From Amoebidium appalachense (Eukaryota > Ichthyosporea), in contig CAVNZM010000008.1 in NCBI GenBank assembly GCA_963693365.1, forward strand, positions 7,006,001-7,070,000: a stretch of DNA of 64,000 nucleotides, written 5' to 3'. A program made the translations under genes and the position numbers. A model generated the notes under the pieces. The model was not told where the DNA came from. It made no database searches and was given only the letters and a program-made list of their open reading frames with translations. This document shows positions 1 through 11,954 of the stretch, piece by piece; the stretch's first letter is position 1; every line of letters begins with the position of its first letter.

Positions 1-66
1 AGGTCACAGGCAGTACACAGGCACGTGCAGGGGGTGTGGGGTGCTGATGGCTGGGGGGTGGTGCAG

Positions 67-1430
67 GGGAGAGCCTAGCTGAGCGCATGCGCAAGATGCT
101 GTATGAGGCCATAGTGACCCAGGACATAGCCTTCTTCGACGTGCACCACAGTGGGGAGCTGGTCGGCCGCCTGACTAATGACGTGCAGGGTATGTGCACT
201 GGGGGGGTGAGGGTCTGCACTTGCAGACCAGGGGGGTGAGGGTGTGCACTTGCAGACCAGGGGGGTGAGGGTGTGCACTTGCAGACTAGGGGGGTGAGGG
301 TGTGCACTTGCAGACTAGGGGGGTGAGGGTGTGCACTTGCAGACTAGGGGGGTGAGGGTGTGCACTTGCAGACTAGGGGGGTGAGGGTGTGCACTTGCAG
401 ACTAGGGGGGTGAGGGTGTGCACTTGCAGACTAGGGGGGTGAGGGTGTGGCTTCAGGCCAATCCCGTAGCAGGCAGGCAGGGTGGGTAGACTTGTGATGT
501 GCAGGCACACAGCCACAGCCAAGGAGGGCCATGGGGGTGGCATGGTGGCACGCCAGTGGATGATAGCACATTCACCAAGGTCATGTACCTGACACCTGCC
601 AAGCATGTTTCATCCCAATATGCACCGATAGTGCATGCACAGATAAACCTATAGTGCATGAACAGATAAGCCTATAGTGCATGCACAGATAAACCTGTAG
701 TGCATGCACAGATGAACCTATAGTGCATGACCAGATAAACCTATAGTGCATGACCAGACAAACCTATAGTGCATGAACAGATAAACCTACAGTGCATGCA
801 CATATGCAGGGCACACACGTGGGCTAACAGGGGCGCAGAGTTCAAGAGTGCGTTCAAGAGCACCATCAGCAATGGGCTGCGCAGCACCACGCAGTTTGTG
901 GGCAGTGTCACGGCCCTGTTCCTCATCTCCCCCCAGCTGACTATGCTGACAGTGGTCATCGTCCCGGCCATGGGTAGGCCCGGCCCTGGTCACCCACATG
1001 CACACACACACACACACACGTGCACACACATGCGCACATACACACACACACGTGCACACACTCATCCACACATGCCACCACCACCACGACCACGACCACA
1101 GGAAAGGCAAGGCAAAGAAACACACCCATGCGGAGGCAGTAGGATGCAGGCAAGCCAACAGGGCAGAGGACACGTGTGTATTGGTGGCTGGCCTGATGAG
1201 GCTCTGAGGCCCCCATGTGGCTGACTGCTATGGGGGGAATAGACTGGGGTGGAGGCTGGCTGGTGGTCAAAGCATGGTGGGGAGGTGCCGGCATACACAC
1301 ACAAACATACATATGAATACACACACTCACAAACATACATATGAAAACACACACTCACAAACATACATATGAATACACATACACACAAACGTACACATAC
1401 ACACACACATACACACACACACACACACAC

Positions 1431-1492
<62 letters not shown>

Positions 1493-1850
1493 ACACACGC
1501 ACGACTGGCCTACTATATGGCTGTTATGAGCCGTGTCCTGACACATACGCACAGTTGGGGCCGGCAGTCTCTTTGGGCACTTTTTGCGCAAACTGTCGAG
1601 GGCAGCCCAGACCCAGGTGGGCGTGGCTACGGCCGTGGCCGAGGAGAGCATCGGTAACTAACCCCCCCCCCCCCGTTCGTACAATCCCCCTCCCCCTCCC
1701 CTCACATCCCCCCCCAAACCCCAAACCCCCTGGCCTCCCAGCCTCTCCCCAACCCCTTAGACCAGCAGCCAAGCAGCACACTGGGTGCCCCAGCAACCAG
1801 GCCCACCTTAATGGCACGGCAAATGGCTGCAACACATATTGGCTCTGACC

Positions 1851-1949
<99 letters not shown>

Positions 1950-4272
1950 CGTGGGCTGACCCTGTGAGTGCAGGCAACATGCGGACTGTGCGTGCGTTTG
2001 CCATGGAGGACCACGAGATAGCGACATACACAGAGGAGGTCAACAAGGCCGCATCCATCAACACATGGCTGGGCATCGGCATAGGTAGGTGCTGTGCCAC
2101 GCGGGCGGCTGGGGATGAATGTGTGTGTGGGGGGGTACATGGGGGTGTGTGCATGTGGGTGGGTGTTTGAGGGAGTTTGGTAGGGGCACGCATGTATGCC
2201 CAAGACTGACGCCAGGGCAGGGCTGTTCCAGGGGGCATCGTCACTGGCCATCAACAGCATGACGCTTGCTGTGCTCTACTACGGGGGGCTGCTGATCCAC
2301 GAGGGCAGCCTGACGGGGGGAGACCTGATGTCGTTCCTGGTCAGCACGCAGATGGTGCAGCGGGCTATGGGCAACCTCAGCATGCTGTTTGGCGCCCTGA
2401 TCAGGGGCACGGCTGCGGGGGCCAGGGTGTTCGAGTACATGCTGCTGCAGCCCTCCATCCCCGTCAAAGGTGGCCACATCCCCGACACTGTGCGAGGGGA
2501 GGTGAGCACTGGCCGTGCCTGCCCATACCTCCCCCCCCTCCCCCTTAGCACACCTGCCTGCCCCCCCCCTCCTCCCCCCCATCCCCACCTGCCCCTGTGC
2601 CTCTGTCTGTTCCCTCCGTCCTCAGCTACCCCCCCCCCCCCCCCCCCCATGATGCCTCTGGGCCCTGGCTGACCTTCCTCCAATCAGATCGAGTTCCGTG
2701 ACGTGGACTTCTTCTACCCCAGCCGGCCGGGCAAGCCAGTGCTCACCTCGTTCCGGCTGACTGCTGTTGCCGGCAGCGTGCTGGCCCTGTGCGGCCCATC
2801 GGGCTCGGGTATGCGTTGGGGGTGGCAGGTGCAGGCCTTGGTGGCGTGGGTCCATGCAGGAAAATCCATTGGTGATGTGTGGTAGCCACTCCCAAAGCGG
2901 TCTAGTCATTTATCTGCACATGGGAGCATAGCAAACTGTTGTGATGGGCGCACTGTTGAAGCTCACCAATGGTCCCCATGGCCGGCAAGTGATTATTGAC
3001 GGCCAATGGGTATGCAAATCACATGGCTATGAAAAAAAAAAAAATGGTTGGTTCGGCTTGACTTGCTACCCCCCTTCACCAATCACCTCTCTTTTTGCCT
3101 TGCTGTTGGGTTGTATGTGGGGGGTGCTGAATGGTGCACGCAGGCAAGTCGACGATCGGCAGCCTGATTGAGCGGTTCTACGACCCTGTGAGAGGGCAGG
3201 TGCTGCTGGACGGTGTGGACATCAGAAGCATCGACCCCATGTGGCTAAGGGGCAAGCTAATTGGCTACATCGGCCAGGTCCGTGCCCTGATTGGCTGTGG
3301 CATTGCTCTGCCGTGTGCTGATTGCCTGTGGCCTTGCTCTGCTGTGTGCTGATTGGCTGTAGCCTTGCTCTGCTGTGTGTTGATTGGCTGTAGCCTTGCT
3401 CTGCTGTGTGCTGATTGGCTGGGCAGGAGCCGACGCTGTTTGCAGCCAGTGTGATGGAGAACATCCGCTACGGCCGCATGGATGCGACAGACGAGGAGGT
3501 CTACGAGGCAGCCAGGCAGGCAAATGCCCACACATTCATCACGTGAGTGCCTGCAGACACACAGTACATGTGCACGTCAGGTGTGCACATGCACAAGCAC
3601 ACATGCAATGAGGCACGCCCACATACACACACACATACACAAAACCACATACATGTGAGCACACAAACACATGCCACTCTTGCACGCACACACACATACA
3701 TGCACATGCAGCTGTGTGTAACCACATATACTCACACCCACAGCCAACAACACAAGTACAAGCACATGTGTGCAAGCGCGCGCGTGCACACACACACACA
3801 TGCACACACACACTCAGACACACATGCATACATGCACACACAAACACACAGATCGCCAACCTATGAAACCACGCAGCAGTGGGACCATGCAGTGTCATAC
3901 TTGGTGCATGGTGGCTGTGTGGGCCTGCGCCCATTACTGACTGGCTGTGTGTGCCCATTTCTGATTGGCTGTGTGTGCCCATTTCTGATTGGCTGTGTGT
4001 GCCCATTTCTGTTTTGCTGCGTGTGCCCATTCTGATTGGCTGTGTGCCCATTTCTGATTGGATGTGTGTGCCCCGTTCTGATTGGCTGTGTGCTTCCTTT
4101 CTGATTGGCTGTGGGCAGGGAGTTCCCCAAGGGCTACAACACGGTTGTGGGGGAGAGAGGAGTGACCCTCTCTGGGGGCCAGCGCCAGCGCATAGCCATT
4201 GCTAGGGCACTGCTCAAGGTGGGGGGGTGGGTGGGGTGGGGGGGTGGGGGGGGGATAGGGGGATGGGGCGCG

Positions 4273-4321
<49 letters not shown>

Positions 4322-4749
4322 GGGGGGAGGGGGAGGTGTCGTGAGGCTTCCGAACCTATGTGTGACGCATGTGTGCTTAGTGTGTGTCTTGGTGCCCAGC
4401 TATTTAAGTCTTTGTGTGTGTGTGTGTGCATGTGTGTGTGTGTGTGCAAGTGTGTGTGTGTGCATGTGTGTGTGTGTGTGTGTGTGCATGTGTGTGTGTG
4501 GTGCTTTGCTGTGGGTAAGTGTCGTTGTGCGTGAATGTATGTGTGTTGGGTGCCGTCCTGATGCCCGTGCATGGCTCAGATGCCCTCACACCCTGCATGT
4601 GCATGCCCCCATGGCCTATTGCTAGTAGGCCCCACACATTATGCCGGCATAACCCTGACCCTGCCCCCAGAACCCACACATCTTAATTCTGGACGAGGCC
4701 ACCAGTGCCCTGGATGCTGAGTCCGAGCGATTGGTGGGTGCCATGTGTG

Positions 4750-4780
<31 letters not shown>

Positions 4781-5467
4781 ACTTGCCTACCTGCCTGCCT
4801 GCCTGTACTGACTTCCCCCCAGGTGCAGGAGGCACTCGACCGTGTGCTTGCTGGCCGCACGGTGATCGTGATTGCCCACAGACTCAGCACCATCCGGGTA
4901 CGCACATATGCCCCAAATTTGGACCCTAGTTGGTCACCACATATGCCCCAAATTTGGACCCTAGTTGGCCACCATATATGCCCCAAATTTGGACCCTAGT
5001 TGGCCACCACATATGCCCCAAATTTGGCCCCTAGTTGGCTACCGCACCCCTGTTGCCACACGTTGCCCTGCAGCCCCACGCCCCCTTGCTCCCCCCTCCC
5101 TCTCTCCCCCCTTGTGAGCTTCCCTTTGCACTCTTTGCCTTCTCTCCGTCTCTGAGCCCCCCTCCAACCTCCCCTCCAACGACCACCAATTCCTCCGAGT
5201 CCTCCCCACCCTTCCTTCTTGCCCACCATACTCTGCGTCGTTAGCACAGCACATAATGGTGGTGGTTGTGGCATTGTGTGGTTGGTGTGCATGGTAGGTT
5301 GGTGCATGGGCTGAGTGTGTTTGCAGAATGCGGACTGCATTGCGGTGATGAAGCGGGGCCGGATTTTGGAGATGGGCACGCACGAGCAGCTGATGAGCCT
5401 GCGGGGGCTGTATGCCGACCTGGTCAACAGGCAGATCAGTCCCGATGACCTGCAGCAGGACGACTAG
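67..5467 (+). CDS. ABCB8: Mitochondrial ABC half transporter, ABCB8 type (5' end off window)
   Basis: Twelve exons: 67-189, 839-973, 1555-1653, 1974-2084, 2221-2501, 2688-2808, 3144-3277, 3427-3542, 4119-4218, 4671-4733, 4823-4897, 5327-5467 (TAG). They encode about 499 residues, covering the later transmembrane helices and the whole nucleotide-binding domain. Visible motifs are the coupling region [20 protein letters not shown], Walker A GPSGSGKST (split by the 2808/3144 intron), Q-loop GYIGQEP, signature [15 protein letters not shown], Walker [13 protein letters not shown] and H-loop IAHRLST. The order and wording match ABCB8 (the mitochondrial ATP-gated potassium channel/iron export family) better than other ABCB half transporters. 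Such proteins act as dimers in the inner mitochondrial membrane. The N-terminal presequence and first helices lie upstream of base 1. Splice phases agree at every junction. Introns are GT-AG with ctgac/ctgat motifs near most acceptors. Confidence 0.93.
190..446 (+). repeat. 31-bp minisatellite starting at the ABCB8 5' splice site
   Basis: About eight tandem copies of a unit with gggtgagggtgtgcacttgc and gactagg. The first, divergent copy is the beginning of the intron itself, next to the donor at 190. Each unit carries a GTGAGG donor-like and a CTTGCAG acceptor-like word. Confidence 0.85.
601..795. repeat. 22-bp minisatellite in an ABCB8 intron
   Basis: About eight imperfect copies containing cctatagtgcatgcacagat, with variants reading tgaccagat or tgaacagat. 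It lies in the same intron as the 190-446 array, just before the exon at 839. Confidence 0.8.
1381..1500. repeat. CA microsatellite
   Basis: Nearly pure (CA)n with scattered CATA interruptions, in an ABCB8 intron. It is preceded at 1280-1380 by a 32-bp repeat with acaaacatacatatgaatac (three copies). Confidence 0.9.
1853..1950. repeat. GT microsatellite ending in a CG-alternating run
   Basis: About 44 uninterrupted GT dinucleotides followed by gcgcgcgcgcg, about 20 bases before the exon starting at 1974. Alternating purine-pyrimidine runs of this kind are classic Z-DNA formers. Confidence 0.95.
3278..3423 (+). repeat. 31-bp minisatellite copying an ABCB8 branch-site region
   Basis: Four to five tandem copies of a unit with ctgattggctgtagccttgc. 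The last unit merges into the real 3' splice site (ctgattggctgggcag before the exon at 3427), so each copy carries the CTGATTGG branch-like word. Confidence 0.85.
3936..4112 (+). repeat. 21-25-bp minisatellite copying the next ABCB8 branch-site region
   Basis: About eight copies of cccatttctgattggctgtg with small length changes. The last one becomes the true acceptor region (ctgattggctgtgggcag before the exon at 4119). It shares the CTGATTGGCTG core with the array at 3278-3423. Confidence 0.85.
4262..4332. repeat. Long poly-G tract
   Basis: An almost uninterrupted G run of more than 40 bases lies just after the 5' splice site at 4218, within a G-rich stretch from 4219 to 4336. It is one of the longest of dozens of G or C homopolymers here. 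Its length is likely unreliable in any assembly. Confidence 0.9.
4898..5041 (+). repeat. 38-39-bp minisatellite at an ABCB8 5' splice site
   Basis: Four copies of a unit with cacatatgccccaaatttgg and ccctagttggcc. The array begins within the first ten bases of the intron after the donor at 4898, so the first unit is the start of the intron. Confidence 0.85.
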
Positions 5468-5704
5468 GTTGCCTGCAGGTGTGGTGTGGGGGCATGGACA
5501 CAGTGTGCTGTGCTTGTGGTGTATGATGGTTGTAATATCATGCAGTCAATGTGCTGTACTTTTTTCCCAGATAGTTGCTCTGTTCCCATCCCCCTTGCTA
5601 CACCTACCACCCTTTCTCCGACTTTTCAAAGAAACTGGCGTCGGTGGTTGGTTGTTGTGAGGAAGGGGTGGGTAGTGGAAAAGTTGATCCAATAGTTTTA
5701 AAGG

Positions 5705-6893
5705 TATCGTGCACACAGTGAGTAGTCAATGAGAGTGCAGACAGTGATCCAGTAAAGGCATCGTGCACACAGTGAGTAGTCAATGAGAGTGCAGACAGTG
5801 ATCCAGTAAAGGCATCGTGCACACAGTGAGTAGTCAATGAGAGTGCAGACAGTGATCCAGTAAAGGCATTGTGCACACAGTGAGTAGCCAACGAGTGTGC
5901 AGACAGTGATCCAATGAAGGCATCGTGCACACAGTGGGTAGCCAATAAGTGTGCAGACAGTGATCTAATAAAGGCATCGTGCACACAGTGATCCAAAAAG
6001 GCATCGTGCACACAGTGAGTAGCCAATGAGAGTGCAGACAGTGATCCAATAAAGGCATCGTGCATACAGTGAGCAGGCAGTGATCCAATAAAGGCATCGT
6101 GCACACAATGAGTAGCCAATGAGTGTGCAGACAGTGATCCAATGAAGGCATCGTGCACACAGTGAGTAGCCAACGAGTGTGCAGACAGTGATCCAATGAA
6201 GGCATCGTGCACACAGTGAGTAGCCAATGAGTGTGCAGACAGTGATCCAATAAAGGCATCGTGCACACAGTGGGTAGCCAATGAGTGTGCAGACAGTGAT
6301 CTAATAAAGGCATCGTGCACACAGTGATCGAATATCGGCATCGTGCACACAGTGAGTAGCCAATGAGAGTGCAGACAGTGATCCAATAAAGGCATCGTGC
6401 ATACAGTGAGTAGCCAATGAAAGTGCAGACAGTGATCCAATAAAGGCATCGTGCACACAGTGAGTAGCCAATGAAAGTGCAGACAGTGATCCAATAAGGC
6501 ATCGTGCACACAGTGAGTAGCCAATGAGTGTGCAGACAGAGAGTGCAGGCAGTGATCCAATAAAGGCATCGTGCACACAATGAGTAGCCAACGAGTGTGC
6601 AGACAGTGATCCAGTGAAGGCATCGTGCACACAGTGAGTAGCCAACGATTGTGCAGACAGTGATCCAATAGAGGCATCGTGCACACAGTGAGTAGCCAAT
6701 GAGTGTGCAGACAGAGAGTGCAGGCAGTGATCCATTAAAGGCATCGTGCACACAATGAGTAGCCAATGAGTGTGCAGACAGTGATCCAATAAACACATTG
6801 TGCACACAGTGAGTAGCCAATGAGTATGCAGACAGTGATCCAATAAAGGCATCGCGCACACAGTGAGTAGCCAATGAGTGTGCAGACAGTGAT
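5705..6893. repeat. ~54-bp minisatellite, about 22 copies, downstream of ABCB8
   Basis: Tandem units read roughly ggcatcgtgcacacagtgag, tagccaatgagtgtgcagac, agtgatccaataaa, with frequent small indels and shortened copies. The unit length is near 54 bp, so both strands stay open for hundreds of codons without looking like a protein. Many units carry AATAAA on the + strand, which is the poly(A)-signal word, just 3' of the ABCB8 stop codon. Confidence 0.9.
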
Positions 6894-7724
6894 ACGTCAC
6901 AACATCGCTGTATACGTCGTGCCACAGTGGCGTGTACATGCACATACACATACCCACATGCACATGCTATGCCCACACGTGATTACCACCTAGCATGTAC
7001 ATGTGTGTGCTCAGGTTTGGAACTTTTTGTTCAATTGTTTTTACGTCATTGTTGGTTGATGGGACTTGGCCATTCCGATCGAGCACATGGCCATGTGTGC
7101 GAGCCAAATATGATATATCAGGCGCGCGGTCTTATAACCGGGCCAAGTTTGGCCACCGTGTTTTTATTCGGCGCTGGTTGAGATACTGTCAGCCCTTAGC
7201 ATGAAAGGTCCCCCTGAGGCCCATTGCCGCCTGCTGCCTAGAACTCTCGAGAGCCACACGTATGCCACCTGCTCTGTGGGCCATTCATGCACCCACTACA
7301 CTCTCCGAGGAGCCCAATGACATTGCGTGAACGTTGTGCCCGTAGGCGAGAAGGGGACTCTGGGTGTGGTGATGTGCGGGGGAGGGAGATAGACACCAGG
7401 GTTGCAGTGCAAACAGTCCCTTGTGACAGCAGGTGAGGAGTGGTAGCCGATATGAAACAGAATGGATCCTGATCACATACATGCACGGTGATCGTGTGTG
7501 TGTGTACATATAATGCCATGGCAATGCTATGAGTTGGTTGCCTTTTGCTCCTTTGTGTTTAGAGTCTGAATCTGATGCCGCATATCCAACCCCTCCCTCT
7601 CCCTTCTCTCTTGTGTACACTCGTCTCCTCTTTTTCTCCCTTTCTTTTTCATTTCTTTTCATTTCTTTTCATTTTGGTAGTGGTGGTGGTGGGGTTGGGT
7701 GGGGGGTTGTTGTTGTTGTTGTTG

Positions 7725-7772
<48 letters not shown>

Positions 7773-7971
7773 TACATTACGGCTTCTGAGAGTTGGAAAT
7801 TGAGCTCACCACAGTGGGGCAGTCACCAATGAGATCTTTTGATTGGATCGTATTTGACATCATAGACTTAATGTCAACATACGTCCAGAGTACACGCACA
7901 CATTGATTATCAGCCAACGATGTCAGGTAACGAACAACCCCCCCCCCCCCCCCCCCCCCCCCCCCGACGAT

Positions 7972-8258
7972 GTTAAAGGGGGGTTTTTTTAGGCCGATTA
8001 ATCGTCCCGATTCCAGCACATCCGGGTCAAGCCATTTGCTCAGCATATAAATCATGACATGAACTGCAATCTTCTTCCAAACACTTTATCGTTATTCTTC
8101 CCTTCTTGATTTTTCCCCCTCTTTTCTTTTCTTTTTTGTTGGTTATGGCGCATCTGTACCTTGCTGCCGGCAAAACGATGCTGTGCAGCACGTCAATCAT
8201 ATAGCTAGAATCGCCTCTGACCCGACCCGGACGGAAATTCTAAAAGAGACCCCCTTAA
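7972..8258. mobile_element. Possible small inverted-repeat element
   Basis: The left end (ttaaaggggggttttttt ag) and right end (ctaaaagagacccccttaa) form an imperfect inverted repeat of about 20 bp. Both sides also have tccgggtc-like words inside. No clear target duplication is seen, so this is a weak MITE candidate. Confidence 0.25.
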
Positions 8259-8280
8259 ATAGCCGACTGGCACCATGATC

Positions 8281-8283
8281 CCC

Positions 8284-8314
<31 letters not shown>

Positions 8315-8357
8315 AAAACAAAAAAAAACAAAAAACAAAAAAAACAAAAACAAAAAC
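8281..8357. repeat. Composite C-run then A-run
   Basis: A run of about 24 C is followed directly by A-rich sequence with single-C interruptions. The same C-then-A layout recurs at 12692, 13183 and 27303, and as T-then-G at 15151, 42718, 49165 and 49988. Confidence 0.85.
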
Positions 8358-8535
8358 ATACTGCATCTAACATAAGGTGCCTCGTGGACCTCCACCCAAT
8401 CCGAGTACATCCAGTCTGTGCCTGCACATTTATAATCCCCATCCAAGCCGGGCACACGGCAGCAACCACATACATTCTTGCATATTCGCCCCAAGCATTC
8501 ATTCCATACATAACAACCATCACCCCATCCAGCGG

Positions 8536-11500
8536 CTACTCGCCATCCTCCTCTCCGTCCTCAAAGTTCTGTGCCCAAGTCCTCAAAGTCAGTGTGCACC
8601 CCACACTTTATCCCTTGCCTTTTCCTCCTAAAAACACACGCACACACGTACATCCACACCCACACACACTACCCCCCCCCCCCCCCCACACACACACACG
8701 CACGCACGCATGCACACAAGCCCCCCTCTCCCTTCCCTGCACACTAACACATACACACTCTCTCCCTTCAACCCCATCTCCTTCCCAACCAACATACGTG
8801 TGTGCGTGCACGCACACACAAACACACACACATATACCCACATTATCCCCCCCTCCCCCCCATCCCCCCCTGCCCCCCCCCCCCCCCCTACCCTCTCCTT
8901 TGGCTCTGCGTCCTCTCCAAACTGGATTGCGTTGTCGATGGTGGCCAGCAGTACACTGATGCTGTCGGGGTCCTCCCGGTCCAGAGTGTGGAACGACACC
9001 ATGCCCCACTCGTCCATCTGGCCCATCTCATTGGATAATAGGTCCCAGGCCACACAGCCCCATGCCAAATATAGATCCCAGGCCTCCATTCCTCATCAGC
9101 AGATGGGGTATCTTCGGCTTGGGAACCAACCCCCTCCCCCCCCCCCCCCCCCCCCCCAAAAATAAATAAATAAATAAATAAATAAATAAACAAAAAGAAA
9201 AGAAAAGAAAAGCAAAGCAAGCAGGAGGGCGCACAGTGGATGACACACAGATATCAACAGACACCCCCTCACACGTAGCCCCACGTGCCGCCACCCACAC
9301 CATACCCCCCACCCACACATGCACCCTAAGCCCCTCCCCCCTCATGCACCCATGGCCCCACATAGGCCCACCCACCAGGTTTGCCAGGGCGTGGTTGAGG
9401 CGGTAGAATCTCTCGTGCATGGAGGCATTTGCATCCTGGGTGATAAGCGATGCATCAGCTAGCAGGTACCTGCATGCCTGTCAGCACTCCCCCTGCACAC
9501 AGAGCCCTGTCCGTTTACCTGTCCATTAAAAGCCTCCCCCCCCCCCAGCCCCCCTCCCCCCTCCCCCCCCCCCCCCACCTGTCCATGTCCGGCCTCCTTG
9601 CCCTCTTGCCCAGCAGGTCGCACTTGGTCAGCACGTTGACGTGGGGCACCTCCAGGCGCACCATGGCAGCCATGGCACTGAGTGCACCGGCAAAGAACTT
9701 GGCCGTGTCGGCTACAAACTGCGCATCAAGGAGGTACACCGCTGCCGGTGGACGGATAGGTGCCGGGGGGGAAGGGAGGGGGGGGGTTGAAGGGGGGATG
9801 ATTAGAGGGTTGGAAATATGGATGAGACAACAATGGACAAACTAATACACAAAACGTCACAAAAAGAGGGGGGGGAGGGGGGTGCCTGCAGGGGCGTCGT
9901 GCACGAGCCTTAGCTGTGCACGTGCTTGTGTGTCTGCCAGGCATGCACGTACCACAGACCCTGTAGTCCCACCGCTGCAGGGTGTCGACCAGCTGGCGCA
10001 TGTACGTGAAGTGCGAGAACAGCTCGATCTGCCCTGCACGTGGTGTCAGCAGCCACACACACATGATCACCACTGTGCCCTGCAACAAACCACCCACCGA
10101 CCCCTACTTCTGCGACCACAAAAGCAACACACAAACCACACAAAGCCACACCAACGCACCCACACATGCAATGGAGCCGCACACCCACAACCCCCCTACC
10201 CCCTCACCCGGGCAGTCAAACAGCACATAGTCGTCCTCATAGTCTCCCAACTCCTCCTCCAGCCAGTCCATATTCTCAAGCAGAAACCTGCCCCCACAGG
10301 TTAGTGCCTATTGTATTCATGAATGCCTATTGTATTCATGAGTGCCTATTGTATTCATGAGTGCCTATTGTATTCATGAGTGCCTATTGTATTCACGAGG
10401 GCCTATTGTACTCATGAGGGCCTATTGTACTCATGAGGGCCTATTGTATTCATGAGGGCCTATTGTATTCATGAGTGCCTATTGTATTCATGAGGGCCTA
10501 TTGTATTCATGAGGGCCTATTGTACTCATGAGGGCCTATTGTATTCATGAGGGCCTATTGTATTCATGAGTGCCTATTGTATTCATGAGTGGCTATTGTA
10601 TTCATGAGTGGCTATTGTATTCATGGGAGCCTAATACTGCCCTACCCACAACTGCCTGCCCTTAGGTAAATAACTCCCAACCGTTCTTGTTCACCTAAAA
10701 GCCCCCCTCATCCACCCTTCCTCCCGTGCGCCGACACGAACCCCACACATGTCACGCAGCCCCCCCCCCCCCCCCTCCACCCCTCCCACACCCCCTTACT
10801 CCAGTCCCCCCCCCCCTCCCCCCTCCTTCCCTCAAGCCCCCCCTTACTCCATGCAGTAGGCCAGTATAAACCCCCCCTTACTCCATGCAGTAGACCAGTA
10901 TAAACCCTCCCTTACTCCATGCAGTAGACCAGTATAAACCCCCCCTTACTCCATACAGTAGGCCAGTATAAACCCCCCCTTACTCCATGCAGTAGGCCAG
11001 TATAAACCCCCCCTTACTCCATGCAGTAGGCCAGTATAAACCCCCCTTACTCCATGCAGTAGACCAGTATACACCCCCCCTTACTCCATGCAGTAGGCCA
11101 GTATAAACCCCCCCTTACTCCATGCAGTAGGCCAGTATAAACCCCCCCCTTACTCCATGCAGTAGGCCAGTATAAACCCCCCCTTACTCCATGCAGTAGG
11201 CCAGTATAAACCCCCCCTTACTCCATGCGGTAGGCCAGTATAAACCCCCCCTTACTCCATGCAGTAGGCCAGTATAAAACCCCCTTACTCCATGCAGTAG
11301 ATCAGTCCCCCGTTTGGCCCGAGGCTCAGCTCCTCCATGACGTCATCCAGGCCCACAAGGTCCCTGATGTCTAGGGGGATAGTGGTATTTGATATCAGTG
11401 GGGGGGCATAATCGTGTGCATGCAGGCACCTAGCCTATGTCGGTGCCTAATATTGGTAGGGCGGGATATATCGGTGCCTGATACTGGCAGGGGGCGGAAA

Positions 11501-11911
11501 GTATTTTTTGCAGCCTGTGTCGTAGTTGCAGTAATGGCATGCGTTGTGCATAATATACGCTTGTGTGCCTGCCTTGCATGTGTGTATGCGTGCCTGTATG
11601 TGGTGTGTTCGTACACAGGTGTTGTCGTGGCCCGTACGCATGTGTGCTCGTGCGGGTATGCAGTGCGTGTAAATCGCACCTGTGCCTGTCCCCGTATTTG
11701 CGTGTGCCTTGTGTGCCTGTGTTTGTGTGTGCCCGTGGGCGCCTAGTGCATGTGACGTGCAAGGCAGGTGTTCTTGTGTGTGTGCCTGTGTGCCCGTGAG
11801 CCCACGAGTGCTGTCTGAGTATGTGTTGTGTGTGCATGTTTAGGCGGCTTTGCATGTGTTTGCGTGCATGCGTGCGCGTGTGTGTGTGTGCGTGTGCGTG
11901 TGCGTGTGCGT

Positions 11912-11954
<43 letters not shown>

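Larger units (their letters stand above)
5468..8535. other. Intergenic region between convergent ABCB8 and GPN3
   Basis: No convincing gene. It holds the ABCB8 3' UTR, the large minisatellite at 5705-6893, a unique stretch at 6900-7640, poly-G at 7727-7769, an inverted-repeat candidate at 7972-8258 containing poly-C, and a C-run/A-run composite at 8281-8350. Long ORFs here are translations of repeats. Confidence 0.7.

Noticed and set aside
5604-6976. Minus-strand ORFs of 360 and 380 codons with repeating LDHCLHTHWLLTVCTMP
   Set aside because: Translation of the 54-bp minisatellite. Two frames are open at once, and indels move the repeat between frames.
10306-11290. Possible CRISPR-like array because of regular repeats
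   Set aside because: Units are head-to-tail without unique spacers, in a spliced eukaryotic gene.
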